Below are positions 24,186-34,486 of a DNA stretch of 64,000 nt, piece by piece; within the stretch, counting starts at the first letter, position 1, and each line of letters starts with the position of its first letter. Origin of the DNA: an uncultured Rikenellaceae bacterium (GTDB taxonomy: Bacteria > Bacteroidota > Bacteroidia > Bacteroidales > Rikenellaceae); contig CAMLTW010000001.1 in the NCBI GenBank assembly GCA_946486375.1, forward strand, positions 248,001 through 312,000, in the 5' to 3' direction. Below the pieces are notes generated by a model. That model saw only the letters and a program-made list of their open reading frames with translations, was not told the origin of the DNA and made no database searches. The translations under genes and the position numbers were made by a program.

Positions 24186-24398
24186 CTATTCCACATCTAC
24201 TATGTGTGCGATGGTCGTAGAGAGAGCCTTACTGATTTTATGAAGCGTGTAAATGGTGAGATTATTTTTCCCGGATTCGATGCGGCTCATGTTCGATTTC
24301 TCGAAATTGCACATGGCCGCCAAATCCTGTTGGGTGATGTTTTTACCTTCCCGGATTTGCCTGATTCTGTGGCCTATTTTGATCAGGATGTCGTCCAT
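24186..24398 (-). CDS. Small XRE-family transcriptional regulator
   Basis: This 70-residue protein is a single helix-turn-helix domain: IKIGHRIRQIREGKNITQQD, LAAMCNFEKSNMSRIESGKN and LTIYTLHKISKALSTTIAHI, covering all five helices of the Cro/CI fold. There is no sensor domain. The ATG at 24398 opens the domain directly; the frame continues upstream without further family similarity. It is transcribed divergently from the WecA-like gene. A perfect 20-base palindrome at 24449-24468 lies between them and is a good candidate for its operator. The target and signal are unknown. Confidence 0.88.
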   Translation of the reverse strand: MDDILIKIGHRIRQIREGKNITQQDLAAMCNFEKSNMSRIESGKNNLTIYTLHKISKALSTTIAHIVDVE

Positions 24399-24434
24399 TT
24401 TCGCTTTTAGATAGTATTGGCAAAGTTTTTTATA

Positions 24435-24442
24435 TATATTTG
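24435..24442 (+). promoter_or_regulatory. Candidate -7 box for the WecA-like gene
   Basis: TATATTTG, a full TAnnTTTG match, places the transcription start at about 24449, at the left edge of the palindrome described next. The leader would be ~130 bases. Confidence 0.5.
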
Positions 24443-24448
24443 CATACC

Positions 24449-24468
24449 GGTTATCATGTATGATAACC
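24449..24468. promoter_or_regulatory. Candidate operator palindrome for the XRE regulator
   Basis: GGTTATCAT and ATGATAACC are perfect 9-base arms around a GT centre. The site lies in the divergent intergenic region right after the -7 box, where a bound repressor would block transcription. Confidence 0.55.
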
Positions 24469-24582
24469 ACGGGAACGGGGGAGTGAATACGGGCCGTGTG
24501 GAACGGAGAGAAAGGAAAACGGCATCGAATGCGTTGCCATTGAAAGAACGGATGCTTTAACGTCGGAAAAAACTCGGATTCC

Positions 24583-25737
24583 ATGGATGTGTTGAATCTA
24601 TTTGTGGTGGCGGCCTTTTTGCTGTCGGCTTTTCTGGGATGGTTGACCATTCCCCAGATCGTGTTGATTTCCAAGGAAAAAAGGCTTTTCGACGTGCTTT
24701 CCGAACGCAAATCCCATACCGGAGCCATTCCCCGGTTGGGCGGCGTGGCTTTTTTTCCCGCTTTTATCTTTTCGCTTTCGCTGGTGATCGGGATGAGGTA
24801 CTGTTACGGGCTGACCATCTCCCCGTTTTTCGAGATGGACGTGATGCGTGAACTGGCGTTTTTGCTGGCGGGCGGAACCGTTTTATACCTGGTGGGATTG
24901 GCCGACGATCTGAAAGGCCTTTCCTACAAAACCAAATTCGTGGCTCAGGTGATCGCAGCGATTTTGTTGCTGTACAGCGGAAACATGATCACCAACCTGG
25001 GCGGGCTTTTCGGCATCCACCACATTCCGGTCCTGCTGGGGGCTTTTCTGACGATCCTGCTGGTGGTGCTTCTGGTGAACGCTTACAATCTGATCGACGG
25101 AATCGACGGACTGTGTTCCGGTCTGTCCATCCTGACGCTGCTGGCTTTGGGCGGCTGGTTCTGGTGGCAGGGAATCTACATTTATGCGTTGATCGCCAAT
25201 GCCATGCTGGGGGTGGTGGCGGTTTTCTTCTTTTTCAACGTGGGGGGTAAGCGGCTCAAGATTTTTATGGGGGATACCGGTTCGCTGACGCTGGGCTTCC
25301 TCATTACGTTTCTGGCGCTGAGATTTTACAATCTCAATGTGGATACGGAGATGTTCCAGGTGGATTCGGCTCCGGCGGTCGTTTTGGGGATACTGTTCGT
25401 GCCGGCGTTCGACACCCTGCGGGTGTTCTGCGAGCGGATGCGCAACGGACTTTCTCCTTTTCATCCCGACCGGAGGCATATTCATCACATCCTCTTGCAG
25501 TTGGGACTGAATCATATGGAAAGTTCCATGATCATCATCGGGTTCCAGGCGTTTTTCATTTTGCTGAACATTCTGTTGAAGGACATCGACATCAACCTGC
25601 TGTTCGCTCTGAATATCGCTTTGGGCATCGGTTCGATCACGTTGTTGAAAGTACTGATCCGCAGGAGGGCCGAGCGGACGGTTGAAGCGGAAGCAGTCGT
25701 GGAACGGGGAGGTGTCGGTGAGGCGGAGAAGGGGTGA
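24583..25737 (+). CDS. WecA/TagO-like undecaprenyl-phosphate sugar-1-phosphate transferase
   Basis: These polytopic enzymes load a HexNAc-1-phosphate onto undecaprenyl phosphate to begin O-antigen, capsule or glycoprotein-glycan synthesis. The 384-residue product has about ten or eleven hydrophobic helices and all family motifs: RKSHTGAIPRLGG, LADDLKGLSYKTKF with the Asp-Asp pair, NAYNLIDGIDGL, GDTGSLTLGF, and the cytoplasmic HIHH in PDRRHIHHILLQLGL. The C-terminal tail is charged and acidic. Motif order separates it from MraY, which would lie in the mur cluster. It is preceded by a divergent XRE regulator and an operator-like palindrome, so surface-glycan initiation may be regulated locally. 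The sugar substrate cannot be read from the sequence. Confidence 0.9.
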   Translation: MDVLNLFVVAAFLLSAFLGWLTIPQIVLISKEKRLFDVLSERKSHTGAIPRLGGVAFFPAFIFSLSLVIGMRYCYGLTISPFFEMDVMRELAFLLAGGTVLYLVGLADDLKGLSYKTKFVAQVIAAILLLYSGNMITNLGGLFGIHHIPVLLGAFLTILLVVLLVNAYNLIDGIDGLCSGLSILTLLALGGWFWWQGIYIYALIANAMLGVVAVFFFFNVGGKRLKIFMGDTGSLTLGFLITFLALRFYNLNVDTEMFQVDSAPAVVLGILFVPAFDTLRVFCERMRNGLSPFHPDRRHIHHILLQLGLNHMESSMIIIGFQAFFILLNILLKDIDINLLFALNIALGIGSITLLKVLIRRRAERTVEAEAVVERGGVGEAEKG

Positions 25738-25775
25738 TGGGTGAGCACCTCGTTGGTGGCACGCCAAAAAGAACG

Positions 25776-25806
25776 GATCGCTTTGGAAGGAAGGCGATCT
25801 TTTTTT
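25776..25806 (+). terminator. Terminator downstream of the WecA-like gene
   Basis: GATCGC/GCGATC arms extended to nine pairs (25776-25784 with 25791-25799, one T-G pair), followed by seven T. Confidence 0.85.
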
Positions 25807-25894
25807 ATCTTTATTCCGGTGTTTCTTCGGAGGTGTGAAACAGGGCCGCCCCGGAAACCGTTTTCTCGTAAAAAACCACTAACCTTTTGGGCTT

Positions 25895-27451
25895 ATGAAA
25901 TCCGGATTTTTTTCATTTTTACTCGTGTTGTGCTGCGGAGGCGCTTTTTCCGCGGCAGGGCAGGCGACGGCCGAGATGACGGTCAACGCCGATCAGGGAA
26001 AATACACCATCAGCCGGCATATCTACGGGCATTTCTCGGAACACCTAGGGCGGGGTATTTACGGCGGCCTGTGGGTAGGGGAGGATTCTTCCGTTCCGAA
26101 TACGGGCGGAGTGCGCAACGACATCATCGAGGCGCTGAAGCGCATCCGGATTCCCAACCTCCGGTGGCCCGGCGGATGCTTTGCGGACGAATATCACTGG
26201 CGGGACGGAATCGGCCCCCGGTCGGAACGTCCGAAGATGATCAACACCCATTGGGGCGGCGTGGTGGAGGACAACGCTTTCGGCACGCACGAGTTCCTGA
26301 ATCTGTGCGAGGAACTGGGGGCCGAACCGTACATTTGCGGCAATGTGGGCAGCGGAACGGTCGAGGAAATGTCCAAATGGGTGGAATACATCACTTTCGA
26401 CGGGGAAAGCCCGATGGCTAACCTGCGACGGCAAAACGGCCGGGAAAAGCCCTGGAAGGTGAAATTCTGGGGTGTCGGGAACGAAAACTGGGGGTGCGGG
26501 GGAAACATGACGGCGGAATATTATGCCGGGGAGTATCGGCGTTACCAGACCTATTGCCGCAATTACGGGAACAACCGTTTGTACCGGATCGTCGGAGGCC
26601 CGAACGTGGCCGATTACCACTGGATGGAGGTGATGATGCGGGACATCCCCACGGGGATGAAACAGGGGGTCTCGCTGCACTATTATACGGTGCCGAACCA
26701 GTGGAGCGACAAGGGGAGTGCGACGGACTTCGACGAAGCGGAATATTATCGGACGATCCGGAAGGCGTATTATATGGATGAGCTGGTGACGCGTCATGGG
26801 GCGATCATGGATCGGTACGATCCGGAAAAGCGGGTAGGACTGGTGGTGGACGAATGGGGCAACTGGTTCAACGTGGAACCGGGCACCAATCCGGGATTCC
26901 TGTATCAGCAGAATACGCTGCGGGACGCCATTGTGGCAGGGGTGACGCTGAACATTTTCAACAACCACGCCGACCGGGTGAAAATGGCCAACATCGCTCA
27001 ACTGGTGAACGTACTGCAGTCCCTGTTCCTGACCGACGGGGAGAAGATGCTGCTGACACCGACCTACCATGTTTTCGATATGTACAAGGTGCACCACGAT
27101 GCGACGTTGTTGCCGACGGTTTTGCAATCGCCCGAGGCGAAGGATGAGGAAGGAAAGGCGTTTCCGCAGGTGACCGCTTCGGCTTCGCGGGATGCCGACG
27201 GGAAGATTCATCTATCGCTGGTGAATGCGGATTTGCAGCGAAGTGTGCAGGTGAAATGCGTCGTGCATGGGGCGCAAGGAATGTCCAGGGGAAAGGGACA
27301 GGTGATTACGTCGGAGAATATACGGGATTGCAATTCGTTTGAAAATCCGAACCGGGTGGTTTTGTATGATTTCGACGATTTTTCGGTCGACGGAGAAAAA
27401 GTGACGGTCAACCTGCCGGCCATGTCGGTGGTGACGGTGGAACTGAAATAG
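25895..27451 (+). CDS. Secreted alpha-L-arabinofuranosidase (GH51-like)
   Basis: The 518-residue enzyme starts with a signal peptide (hydrophobic residues 5-20, AAGQATA). The GH51 core shows [31 protein letters not shown], the acid/base Glu197 in [23 protein letters not shown], and the nucleophile Glu320 in [11 protein letters not shown]-terminal beta-sandwich (about residues 400-518) ends in [13 protein letters not shown], typical of the family. It should remove terminal alpha-L-arabinofuranosyl groups from arabinan, arabinoxylan or pectin side chains, probably in the periplasm. It appears monocistronic between two terminators. With the two pectate-lyase-like genes elsewhere in the window it suggests plant pectin use, but they are not clustered. 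Confidence 0.93.
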   Translation: MKSGFFSFLLVLCCGGAFSAAGQATAEMTVNADQGKYTISRHIYGHFSEHLGRGIYGGLWVGEDSSVPNTGGVRNDIIEALKRIRIPNLRWPGGCFADEYHWRDGIGPRSERPKMINTHWGGVVEDNAFGTHEFLNLCEELGAEPYICGNVGSGTVEEMSKWVEYITFDGESPMANLRRQNGREKPWKVKFWGVGNENWGCGGNMTAEYYAGEYRRYQTYCRNYGNNRLYRIVGGPNVADYHWMEVMMRDIPTGMKQGVSLHYYTVPNQWSDKGSATDFDEAEYYRTIRKAYYMDELVTRHGAIMDRYDPEKRVGLVVDEWGNWFNVEPGTNPGFLYQQNTLRDAIVAGVTLNIFNNHADRVKMANIAQLVNVLQSLFLTDGEKMLLTPTYHVFDMYKVHHDATLLPTVLQSPEAKDEEGKAFPQVTASASRDADGKIHLSLVNADLQRSVQVKCVVHGAQGMSRGKGQVITSENIRDCNSFENPNRVVLYDFDDFSVDGEKVTVNLPAMSVVTVELK

Positions 27452-27491
27452 GTGCTTGCCCGGATGCCTCGGCGTGCCGGGGCGATTTGTA

Positions 27492-27532
27492 AAAGAAAAG
27501 GGAACGGTCGATTCGACCGTTCCCTTTTCTTT
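27492..27532. terminator. Bidirectional terminator between the arabinofuranosidase and valS
   Basis: A perfect 20-bp palindrome (27492-27511 with 27513-27532) around a single T. The outer parts are AAAGAAAA and TTTTCTTT, giving a T-rich tail in both directions for these convergent genes. Confidence 0.92.
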
Positions 27533-27580
27533 GCGCTTATCCGTTCCGCGAAAATCCGTCCAACGGTTTCCGGCGGAGCC

Positions 27581-30214
27581 TCACTTTCTCTTTTCGAGCA
27601 ACGCGATCTGTTCGCGAAGCGCCTTGATTTTGGTTTCCGAGTCATTTTTCTTGGCCTGTTCGTTTTCCACGACGGCAGCCGGTGCGTTCTGCACGAACCG
27701 TTCGTTTCCCAGCTTTTTCATCACCGATGCCAGGAAACCTTCTTGGTATTTCAGATCGGCGGTCAGTTTGGCCAGTTCCGCCTCCACGTCGATGCCGTCT
27801 CCCAGCGGTACGAAATATTCGGTGCTCTTCACGATGAACGAAGCCGCGTTTTCCGCCTTGGCCTCCACCGTCCGGATGTCCGACAGATTGGCCATTTTCA
27901 CCAGAACCGGATTGTAGTACGGATGATAGTTTTCGTCCGGACGCACCAGCAGTTCCGCCGTTTCCCGGTTGGGAATATTTTTGTCTTTCCGGATGCTGCG
28001 TATGGCCGAGATGGTTTCCTTGACCAGCGCGAATTCTTCCAGCAGCTTCGCATCGTAAGGCTTCGCTTCCGGCATCCGGCTCACCATGATGGATTCCCCG
28101 TCTTTCCGCGCGGCGATCCGGTGCCAGATTTCCTCCGTGACGAAGGGCATGAACGGATGAAGCAACTGCAACAGCTTTTCGAAATAGCCGAGGGTCGCCT
28201 CGTAGGTCGTGCGGTCGATCGGTTGCCGATAGCCGGGTTTGACCAGTTCGAGATACCAGCCCGAAAATTCGTCCCAGAAAAGTTTATAAAGCTTCATCAG
28301 TGCTTCCGAAAGACGGTAGGCGTCGAAATCGGCTTCCACTTCTTCGAGCGTCCGGTTCAGTACGGCTTCGAACCACGCGACCGAAATCCGGTTCGTTTCC
28401 AGCTGCGCCAGCGCGTCGTCCGGCGTCCAGGACTGCACCAGCCGAAAGGCGTTCCAGATTTTGTTTCCGAAATTCCGTCCCTGTTCGCACAGCGAGTCTT
28501 CGTACATCAGGTCGTTTCCGGCCGCCGAGCACAGGAGCATTCCCATCCGCACCCCGTCGGCCCCGTATTGAGCGATCAGGTCGAGCGGGTCCGGCGAGTT
28601 GCCGAGCGACTTGCTCATCTTGCGGTGCAGGGCGTCCCGCACCGTTCCGGTGAGATAGACGTTTTTGAAGGGCTTTTCTCCGGCATATTCATACCCCGAA
28701 ACGATCATCCGGGCCACCCAGAAAAACAGGATGTCCGGAGCGGTCACCAGGTCGTTGGTCGGGTAGTAGTATTTCACTTCCGGGTTTTCGGGGTTCCGGA
28801 TGCCGTCGAACACCGACAGCGGCCAGAGCCAGGAGGAAAACCACGTGTCCAGCACGTCGGGATCCTGACGCAGGTCGGACAGCGTCAGTTTCTCATCTCC
28901 CGTTTTCTGCCGGGCCAGTTCGAGCGCCTGTTCCGGAGTTTCCGCTACCACGTATCCCCCCTGCGGCAGGTAGTACGCCGGAATCTGCTGACCCCACCAA
29001 AGCTGCCGGGAGATGCACCAGTCCTTCACGTTTTCCATCCAGTAACGGTAGGTGCTCTTGAACTTGGCCGGAAGCAGCCGGATATCGTCTTCCATGACCG
29101 CTTTCAGGGCCGGCTGCGCCAGTTCCTTCATCCGAACGAACCACTGCATCGAAAGTTTGGGCTCGATCACCGCATTGGTTCGTTCCGAGAAGCCCACCTT
29201 GTTGGTATAGTCTTCGGTCTTTTCCAGCAGCCCCGCATCCCGCAGGTCGGTTTCGATCCGTTTCCGCACGTCGAAACGATCCATGCCCACGTACAGTCCG
29301 ACCTTGCCGTTGATCGTGCCGTCGTCGTTGAAAATGTCGATCGTTTCGAGGTTGTATTTTTCGCCCAGCATGTAGTCGTTCACATCGTGGGCCGGCGTCA
29401 CTTTCAGCGCACCCGTGCCGAATTCGATGTCCACGTAATCGTCCATGATGACCGGAATCGACCGGTTCACGAGCGGAACGATCACTTTCTTCCCTTTCAG
29501 CCCGGCATAGCGGGGATCGTTCGGATTGACGCACAGGGCCGTATCCCCCAGGATCGTTTCCGGACGGGTGGTGGCCACGATCACGTATCCGTCTTCTCCT
29601 TCGATTTTATACCGCAGATAATAGAGCTTGCTCTGCACTTCCCGGTAAATCACTTCTTCGTCCGAAAGGGCGGTTTGCGACGAAGGGTCCCAGTTGACCA
29701 TCCGGACGCCCCGGTAGATTTTCCCCTTGTCGTGCAAATCCACGAATACCCGGATGACCCCTTCGGTCATGTCGGGATCCATCGTGAACTTCGTCCGATC
29801 CCAGTCGCACGAAGCGCCCAGTTTTCGGAGCTGTTTCAGGATGATGCCGCCGTATTTCTCCTTCCAGTCCCAGGCATAGCGGAGAAATTCCTCACGCGTC
29901 AGGTCGTTTTTTTCGATCCCTTCCGATTTGAGTTTCTGCACCACCTTGGTCTCCGTGGAAATGGAGGCGTGGTCGATTCCCGGCACCCAGCAGGCGTTTT
30001 TCCCTTTCATCCGCGCCCGGCGCACCAGCACGTCCTGGATGGTATTGTTGAGCATGTGGCCCATGTGGAGTACGCCCGTCACGTTCGGGGGCGGGATGAC
30101 GATGGTATAGGGTTCCCGTCTGTCCGGTTCCGACCGGAAGAATCCCCGGTCGATCCAGTATTCGTACCATTTGGGCTCGATTTCCGAGGGCGTGTATTTT
30201 GCAGTTGTTTCCAT
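27581..30214 (-). CDS. valS: Valyl-tRNA synthetase
   Basis: ValS charges tRNA-Val and edits mischarged threonine. At 877 residues it is full length. The Rossmann domain begins with [16 protein letters not shown] (the HIGH-type motif). The CP1 editing domain is inserted after [15 protein letters not shown] and holds [17 protein letters not shown] and [15 protein letters not shown]. The second catalytic motif is [12 protein letters not shown]. The anticodon-binding domain follows, and the last ~65 residues form the ValS coiled-coil arm. The ATG at 30214 gives [20 protein letters not shown], the usual N terminus; an upstream extension would be arginine-rich and atypical. It is convergent with the arabinofuranosidase gene and divergent from lon. 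A long open frame on the opposite strand is an artefact of codon composition. Confidence 0.97.
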   Translation of the reverse strand: METTAKYTPSEIEPKWYEYWIDRGFFRSEPDRREPYTIVIPPPNVTGVLHMGHMLNNTIQDVLVRRARMKGKNACWVPGIDHASISTETKVVQKLKSEGIEKNDLTREEFLRYAWDWKEKYGGIILKQLRKLGASCDWDRTKFTMDPDMTEGVIRVFVDLHDKGKIYRGVRMVNWDPSSQTALSDEEVIYREVQSKLYYLRYKIEGEDGYVIVATTRPETILGDTALCVNPNDPRYAGLKGKKVIVPLVNRSIPVIMDDYVDIEFGTGALKVTPAHDVNDYMLGEKYNLETIDIFNDDGTINGKVGLYVGMDRFDVRKRIETDLRDAGLLEKTEDYTNKVGFSERTNAVIEPKLSMQWFVRMKELAQPALKAVMEDDIRLLPAKFKSTYRYWMENVKDWCISRQLWWGQQIPAYYLPQGGYVVAETPEQALELARQKTGDEKLTLSDLRQDPDVLDTWFSSWLWPLSVFDGIRNPENPEVKYYYPTNDLVTAPDILFFWVARMIVSGYEYAGEKPFKNVYLTGTVRDALHRKMSKSLGNSPDPLDLIAQYGADGVRMGMLLCSAAGNDLMYEDSLCEQGRNFGNKIWNAFRLVQSWTPDDALAQLETNRISVAWFEAVLNRTLEEVEADFDAYRLSEALMKLYKLFWDEFSGWYLELVKPGYRQPIDRTTYEATLGYFEKLLQLLHPFMPFVTEEIWHRIAARKDGESIMVSRMPEAKPYDAKLLEEFALVKETISAIRSIRKDKNIPNRETAELLVRPDENYHPYYNPVLVKMANLSDIRTVEAKAENAASFIVKSTEYFVPLGDGIDVEAELAKLTADLKYQEGFLASVMKKLGNERFVQNAPAAVVENEQAKKNDSETKIKALREQIALLEKRK

Positions 30215-30315
30215 GGTTTTGATGGCTCGAATGCATGCGGGTTTAAGCTGTCTTTTTCGTTCTCTTCCGTGCCGCGTCCGAACGCCGCATGCCGGTCGGT
30301 TCAGCACTGAATTTG

Positions 30316-30323
30316 CAAAGATA
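30316..30323 (-). promoter_or_regulatory. Candidate -7 box for valS
   Basis: The minus strand reads TATCTTTG, a full consensus match about 100 bases upstream of the valS start. No matching -33 box was seen. Confidence 0.5.
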
Positions 30324-30395
30324 CCTAATTTTTGGAATCATTCCTTCGTTTTTCTTACAATTTGGGAAACTTTTTGGCGTTTATATTAGGCATAA

Positions 30396-30426
30396 TTGTA
30401 TTTACGCATGAAAATTCATAACTTTG
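30396..30426 (+). promoter_or_regulatory. Promoter of lon-tsaE
   Basis: TTG at 30396-30398, 20 bases, then TAACTTTG at 30419-30426. The lon ATG is 23 bases downstream. No CIRCE-type heat-shock operator was found. Confidence 0.7.
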
Positions 30427-30448
30427 CGACTTTCGAGCAAGAGTAATT

Positions 30449-32878
30449 ATGAGCAAAAAATATAGGAAAGTAAAAGACGAGTTATCCGGCATTTCGGATA
30501 TGCTGGAGGGGAGACACCAGGTGATTCCCATCATTTCGTCGTCGGACGACGAGTTGGGGAACGACGTGGCCATCCCGGAAATCATTCCCATCCTTTCGCT
30601 GCGCAGTTCGGTGCTTTTTCCCGGCGCCATCACTCCGATCACCGTGGGACGCGAACGTTCCATGAAGCTGATCAAGGAGGTGGATGCCGAGGGGGGCGTG
30701 TTGGGAGCCGTTCTGCAGAAGGAAGCCGAAGTGGAATATCCCGGCCCGGACGACATGTACCGGGTGGGAACGGCGGCCCGCATCCTGAAAATCCTGGAAA
30801 TGCCCAACGGGAACCTGACGGTGATTCTGCACGGACTGGAGAAGGTGGAAATCAAGGAATACGTTTCCTCCGAACCCTACTTCAAGGCTTCGGTCAGCGT
30901 GTTGAAGGATACGGCTCCCGATAAGAAAAACATGGAGTTCGACGCGCTGGTCGAATCCATCAAGGACGTCTCGCTGAAAATCATCCATACGTCGCCTTCC
31001 ATGCCGAAGGAGGCTTCGTTCGCCATTAAGAATATCGACAGCAACCGGGGCATCATCAATTTCGTTTGTTCGAACCTTGATCTGCCGGACGGCGACCGGC
31101 AGCGGTTGCTGGAGGCGCCGGGGCTGTTGTCGCGGGCCAAATACCTGTTGGAGATTCTGGTTCGGGAACAGCAGTTGCTGGAACTCAAGAACGATATTCA
31201 GTCCAAGGTGAAACAGGATCTGGATCAGCAGCAGCGGGAATATTTCCTGCAGCAGCAGATCCGTACCATCCAGGAAGAGCTGGGCGGCGATCCCTCCGAC
31301 CGGGATCTGGACGAACTGCGGGAAAAGGCGGCCAAGAAGAAATGGACGGCGGAAGTCCGCGAAATGTTCTACAAGGAACTGGGCAAGCTGGAACGGATGA
31401 ATCCGGCGGTGGCCGAGTACTCCGTGCAGCTCAACTACCTGCAACTGGTTCTCGATCTGCCGTGGAACGAGTACACGAAGGACAACCTCGACCTGAAACA
31501 TGCCAAGAAACGGCTCGATGCCGATCATTTCGGGCTGGACGAAGTGAAAGACCGCATTCTGGAACATTTGGCCGTACTGAAACTGAAGGGCGACCTGAAA
31601 TCCCCGATCATTTGTCTGTACGGCCCTCCGGGGGTCGGGAAAACTTCGCTGGGCAAGTCCGTGGCCGCTGCCCTGAAACGGAAGTTCGGGCGCATTTCGC
31701 TGGGCGGTTTGCACGACGAAGCGGAAATCCGCGGTCACCGGCGCACCTACATCGGAGCCATGCCGGGGCGGATCATCCAGACCATCCGCCGCTGCGGGTC
31801 GTCGAATCCGGTGGTGATCCTCGACGAAATCGACAAGGTGGGAGACAGCAGCACGCACGGCGATCCGTCGTCCGCCCTGTTGGAAGTGCTCGACCCGGAA
31901 CAGAACACCACGTTCCATGACAATTATCTGGATACGGAATACGATCTGTCGAAGGTGATGTTCATCGCCACGGCCAACAACGTGGCCAACATTTCGCCGG
32001 CGCTGCGCGACCGGATGGAGATGATCAACATTCACGGGTATCTGTTGGAAGACAAGGTGCAGATCGCCCGGAAACACCTGGTTCCGAAGCAGCTCGAAGC
32101 GCACGGGATCACGGCGAAACAATTCCGGATCGGCCCGAAGACGATCGAAAAGATCGTCGGGGAATACACGCGGGAATCGGGCGTGCGGACGCTCGACAAA
32201 CTGATCGCGAAGCTGGCTCGCCACCGTGCGAAGAACATCGGGTTCGGGGAAGAGTACAAACCGGAGATCACTCCCGAAGACGTGGAAAGAATTCTCGGGG
32301 TGCCTAAGTTCCAGAACGACATGTACGAAGGGAACGAGTTCCCCGGTGTGGTGACGGGACTGGCCTGGACGGAGGTCGGCGGAGATATCCTCTATGTCGA
32401 ATCCTCGCTGTGCAAGGGGAAGGGTAACCTTTCGATGACCGGGAACCTGGGAGACGTGATGAAGGAGTCCGCGACGCTGGCCCTGCAGTGGATCAAGGCC
32501 CATGCGGAAGAGCTGGACATTCCCGAGGAGAAATTTCGGGAATACGACGTACACGTGCACGTGCCGGAAGGGGCGATTCCGAAAGACGGCCCCAGCGCCG
32601 GGATCACGATGGTGACTTCGCTCGTTTCGACCTTCACGGGACGGAAAGTGCGGGAGCGTATCGCGATGACGGGGGAAACGACCTTGCGGGGACGTGTCCT
32701 GCCGGTCGGCGGCATTAAGGAAAAGATTCTGGCCGCCAAACGGGCCGGGATCACGGAGATCATCCTGAGCGAAGAGAACCGGAAGGATATTTCCGAGATC
32801 AAGGAAGACTATATCGAAGGGGTCACTTTCGATTACGTGCGTACCAATACGGACGTGCTGAAACTGGCCCTCGTGTAA
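30449..32878 (+). CDS. lon: ATP-dependent Lon protease
   Basis: Lon unfolds and degrades damaged and short-lived regulatory proteins in the cytoplasm. The 809-residue product has the N-terminal substrate domain ([20 protein letters not shown]), a coiled-coil region with [20 protein letters not shown], the AAA+ module with Walker [10 protein letters not shown] near residue 392 and Walker [13 protein letters not shown], and the C-terminal protease domain. The catalytic Ser is in [11 protein letters not shown] (about 716) and the Lys in [14 protein letters not shown] (about 759). A ~35-residue charged extension precedes the usual LonA start, as in many Bacteroidetes. tsaE follows 31 bases later with a shared terminator, so the two are co-transcribed. 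Confidence 0.97.
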   Translation: MSKKYRKVKDELSGISDMLEGRHQVIPIISSSDDELGNDVAIPEIIPILSLRSSVLFPGAITPITVGRERSMKLIKEVDAEGGVLGAVLQKEAEVEYPGPDDMYRVGTAARILKILEMPNGNLTVILHGLEKVEIKEYVSSEPYFKASVSVLKDTAPDKKNMEFDALVESIKDVSLKIIHTSPSMPKEASFAIKNIDSNRGIINFVCSNLDLPDGDRQRLLEAPGLLSRAKYLLEILVREQQLLELKNDIQSKVKQDLDQQQREYFLQQQIRTIQEELGGDPSDRDLDELREKAAKKKWTAEVREMFYKELGKLERMNPAVAEYSVQLNYLQLVLDLPWNEYTKDNLDLKHAKKRLDADHFGLDEVKDRILEHLAVLKLKGDLKSPIICLYGPPGVGKTSLGKSVAAALKRKFGRISLGGLHDEAEIRGHRRTYIGAMPGRIIQTIRRCGSSNPVVILDEIDKVGDSSTHGDPSSALLEVLDPEQNTTFHDNYLDTEYDLSKVMFIATANNVANISPALRDRMEMINIHGYLLEDKVQIARKHLVPKQLEAHGITAKQFRIGPKTIEKIVGEYTRESGVRTLDKLIAKLARHRAKNIGFGEEYKPEITPEDVERILGVPKFQNDMYEGNEFPGVVTGLAWTEVGGDILYVESSLCKGKGNLSMTGNLGDVMKESATLALQWIKAHAEELDIPEEKFREYDVHVHVPEGAIPKDGPSAGITMVTSLVSTFTGRKVRERIAMTGETTLRGRVLPVGGIKEKILAAKRAGITEIILSEENRKDISEIKEDYIEGVTFDYVRTNTDVLKLALV

Positions 32879-32909
32879 CCGGGGCCTATTTTCTCTTGCA
32901 AAACAGGTT

Positions 32910-33353
32910 ATGGAAGCGATTACGGTAAAGGACGAAGACGACGTTCCCGACGCGGCGGAACGACTGGTGGAAGAACTGAACTTGGAAAAGCCGGAAGTGC
33001 CGGGGAAGCCTCGGATCGTGGCGTTTTACGGCCCGATGGGAGCGGGAAAGACCACGTTGATTCGGGCGGTCTGCGAACGACTGGGAGTGACCGATACGGT
33101 GAACAGCCCCACGTTCGCCATCGTGAACGAGTATTGCACGGAGGCCGGACGCCGGATTTACCACTTCGATTTTTACCGGGTCGAACGGATGGAAGAAGTG
33201 TTCGATTTCGGATACGAGGAATATTTTTACAGCGGAGAACTCTGCCTGATCGAATGGCCGGAAAAAGTGGAGGAGATTTTGCCGGAGGAAGGGGTGACAC
33301 GGGTACGGATCGGTGTGGACGGGGAAACCCGTACGATTCGGGTGGTCGGCTGA
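32910..33353 (+). CDS. tsaE: tRNA t6A threonylcarbamoyl transfer complex ATPase
   Basis: TsaE is the small ATPase that works with TsaB and TsaD to make N6-threonylcarbamoyladenosine at position 37 of tRNAs reading ANN codons. The 147-residue product has Walker A in GPMGAGKTTLIRAVCERLG, then VNSPTFAIVNEYC, the YHFDFYRVERMEEVFDFG segment and CLIEWPEKVEEILPEE, all in the standard order. Family length is 130-160 residues. It lies 31 bases after lon and before a terminator hairpin. Other t6A genes are not in this window. Confidence 0.95.
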   Translation: MEAITVKDEDDVPDAAERLVEELNLEKPEVPGKPRIVAFYGPMGAGKTTLIRAVCERLGVTDTVNSPTFAIVNEYCTEAGRRIYHFDFYRVERMEEVFDFGYEEYFYSGELCLIEWPEKVEEILPEEGVTRVRIGVDGETRTIRVVG

Positions 33354-33410
33354 GCGGCTCGGAAGAGGCGGCACCGGTTTTCCATAAAACGAACGGATAT
33401 ATGCTTGATG

Positions 33411-33440
33411 AGCCATTCCCGATCGGGGATGGCTTTTATT
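33411..33440 (+). terminator. Terminator of the lon-tsaE operon
   Basis: Ten-base arms (33411-33420 with 33425-33434, one T-G pair) close a GATC loop; the tail is TTTATTTT. Confidence 0.85.
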
Positions 33441-33537
33441 TTGCAGGGGAATCCCTTCGAAAACGGGAGGATATATCGAAACCGGACGGAAAGACGGTTG
33501 AGAAAGGCGCATGACCAATGTTTTGAAAGACGACAAG

Positions 33538-34371
33538 ATGAAAACAGTTATTTTTCCGGGAGGCGAACAGGTTCCCGCACTGGGGCAGGGAACCTGGCGC
33601 ATGGGGGATGATCCGGGCCGCCGGAGCGAAGAAATACGGGCGTTGCGAACGGGGATAGATCTGGGTATGAATGTGATCGATACGGCGGAAATGTACGGTG
33701 ACGGTCGTTCGGAGCGTTTGGTGGGGGAGGCGATCGCCGGCATCCGCGACCGGGTTTTCCTCATCAGCAAGGTGCTTCCTTCCCATGCCGACCGGAAGGG
33801 AACCAAACGGGCATGCGAGGGAAGCCTGCGACGGCTGGGGGTGGAAGCTCTCGACCTGTATTTGCTGCACTGGATGGGGAGATATCCGTTGTCCGAAACG
33901 GTGGAAGCCATGCTGGAACTGCAGGCGGAAGGGAAAATCCGGCAGTGGGGAGTGAGCAACCTGGATGTGCTGGACATGGCCGGGCTGTTCGCCCTTCCGG
34001 GCGGAAACACATGCGCTGCCGACGAGGTACTTTATAATCTGACGCGGAGGGGGCCGGAGTACGACCTGATTCCGTGGTGCGGGGAACGTGAACTGCCCCT
34101 GATCGCCTACTCGCCCGTAGAACAGGGGCGGTTGCTGAACCGGCCGGTGTTGAAGGAAGTCGCCCGTCGCCACGACGCTACGCCTGCACAGGTTGCCTTG
34201 GCGTGGGTATTGCGGTTGCCGGGCGTGATAGCCATTCCGAAAGCCGCCACCGCCGAACATGTTCGGGAAAATGCGGGCAGCCTCGATATTCGCCTGACAC
34301 CGGACGATCTGCATGAATTGGATCGGGCATTTCCGGCGCCGGCCCGGAAAGTTCCGCTGGAAGTCATTTGA
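33538..34371 (+). CDS. Aldo/keto reductase
   Basis: This 277-residue NAD(P)H-dependent (alpha/beta)8 barrel reduces aldehydes or ketones; the physiological substrate is unknown. The AKR signatures are present: GQGTWRMGDDP near the start, the catalytic tetrad Asp and Tyr in NVIDTAEMYGDGRSE, Lys in FLISKVLPSH, and His in LYLLHWMGRYP. IRQWGVSNLDVLDM and the cofactor-phosphate region VIAIPKAATAEHVRENAGSL follow. The ATG at 33538 was chosen because it starts the first barrel strand; an in-frame ATG at 33511 would add nine residues. A flavodoxin-fold reductase follows on the same strand and a second AKR of a different subgroup lies beyond it in the opposite direction. Confidence 0.92.
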   Translation: MKTVIFPGGEQVPALGQGTWRMGDDPGRRSEEIRALRTGIDLGMNVIDTAEMYGDGRSERLVGEAIAGIRDRVFLISKVLPSHADRKGTKRACEGSLRRLGVEALDLYLLHWMGRYPLSETVEAMLELQAEGKIRQWGVSNLDVLDMAGLFALPGGNTCAADEVLYNLTRRGPEYDLIPWCGERELPLIAYSPVEQGRLLNRPVLKEVARRHDATPAQVALAWVLRLPGVIAIPKAATAEHVRENAGSLDIRLTPDDLHELDRAFPAPARKVPLEVI

Positions 34372-34421
34372 AAGGGAAAACGGGAAACGACGGGAAACAC
34401 GGCATGATCCGTAAAAAATAT

Positions 34422-34429
34422 TAAATTTG
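34422..34429 (+). promoter_or_regulatory. Candidate -7 box for the flavodoxin-fold reductase gene
   Basis: TAAATTTG matches TAnnTTTG, 58 bases before the chosen start at 34487. An AAAGGAGGTG lies at 34452-34461. Confidence 0.5.
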
Positions 34430-34486
34430 TTCATCCTTCCCCGTTCCGGAGAAAGGAGGTGAATGTACGACCTAAAAGTTTACGCG

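Noticed and set aside
26045-27211. Minus-strand open frame across the arabinofuranosidase gene
   Set aside because: Antisense to a GH51 gene with both catalytic glutamates; composition is proline/histidine/valine-rich with no domain.
27452-30310. A very long open frame (952 codons) on the plus strand across valS
   Set aside because: It is exactly antisense to a complete, well-conserved valS and its translation is arginine/histidine/valine-rich without domains, as expected from codon bias in GC-rich DNA.
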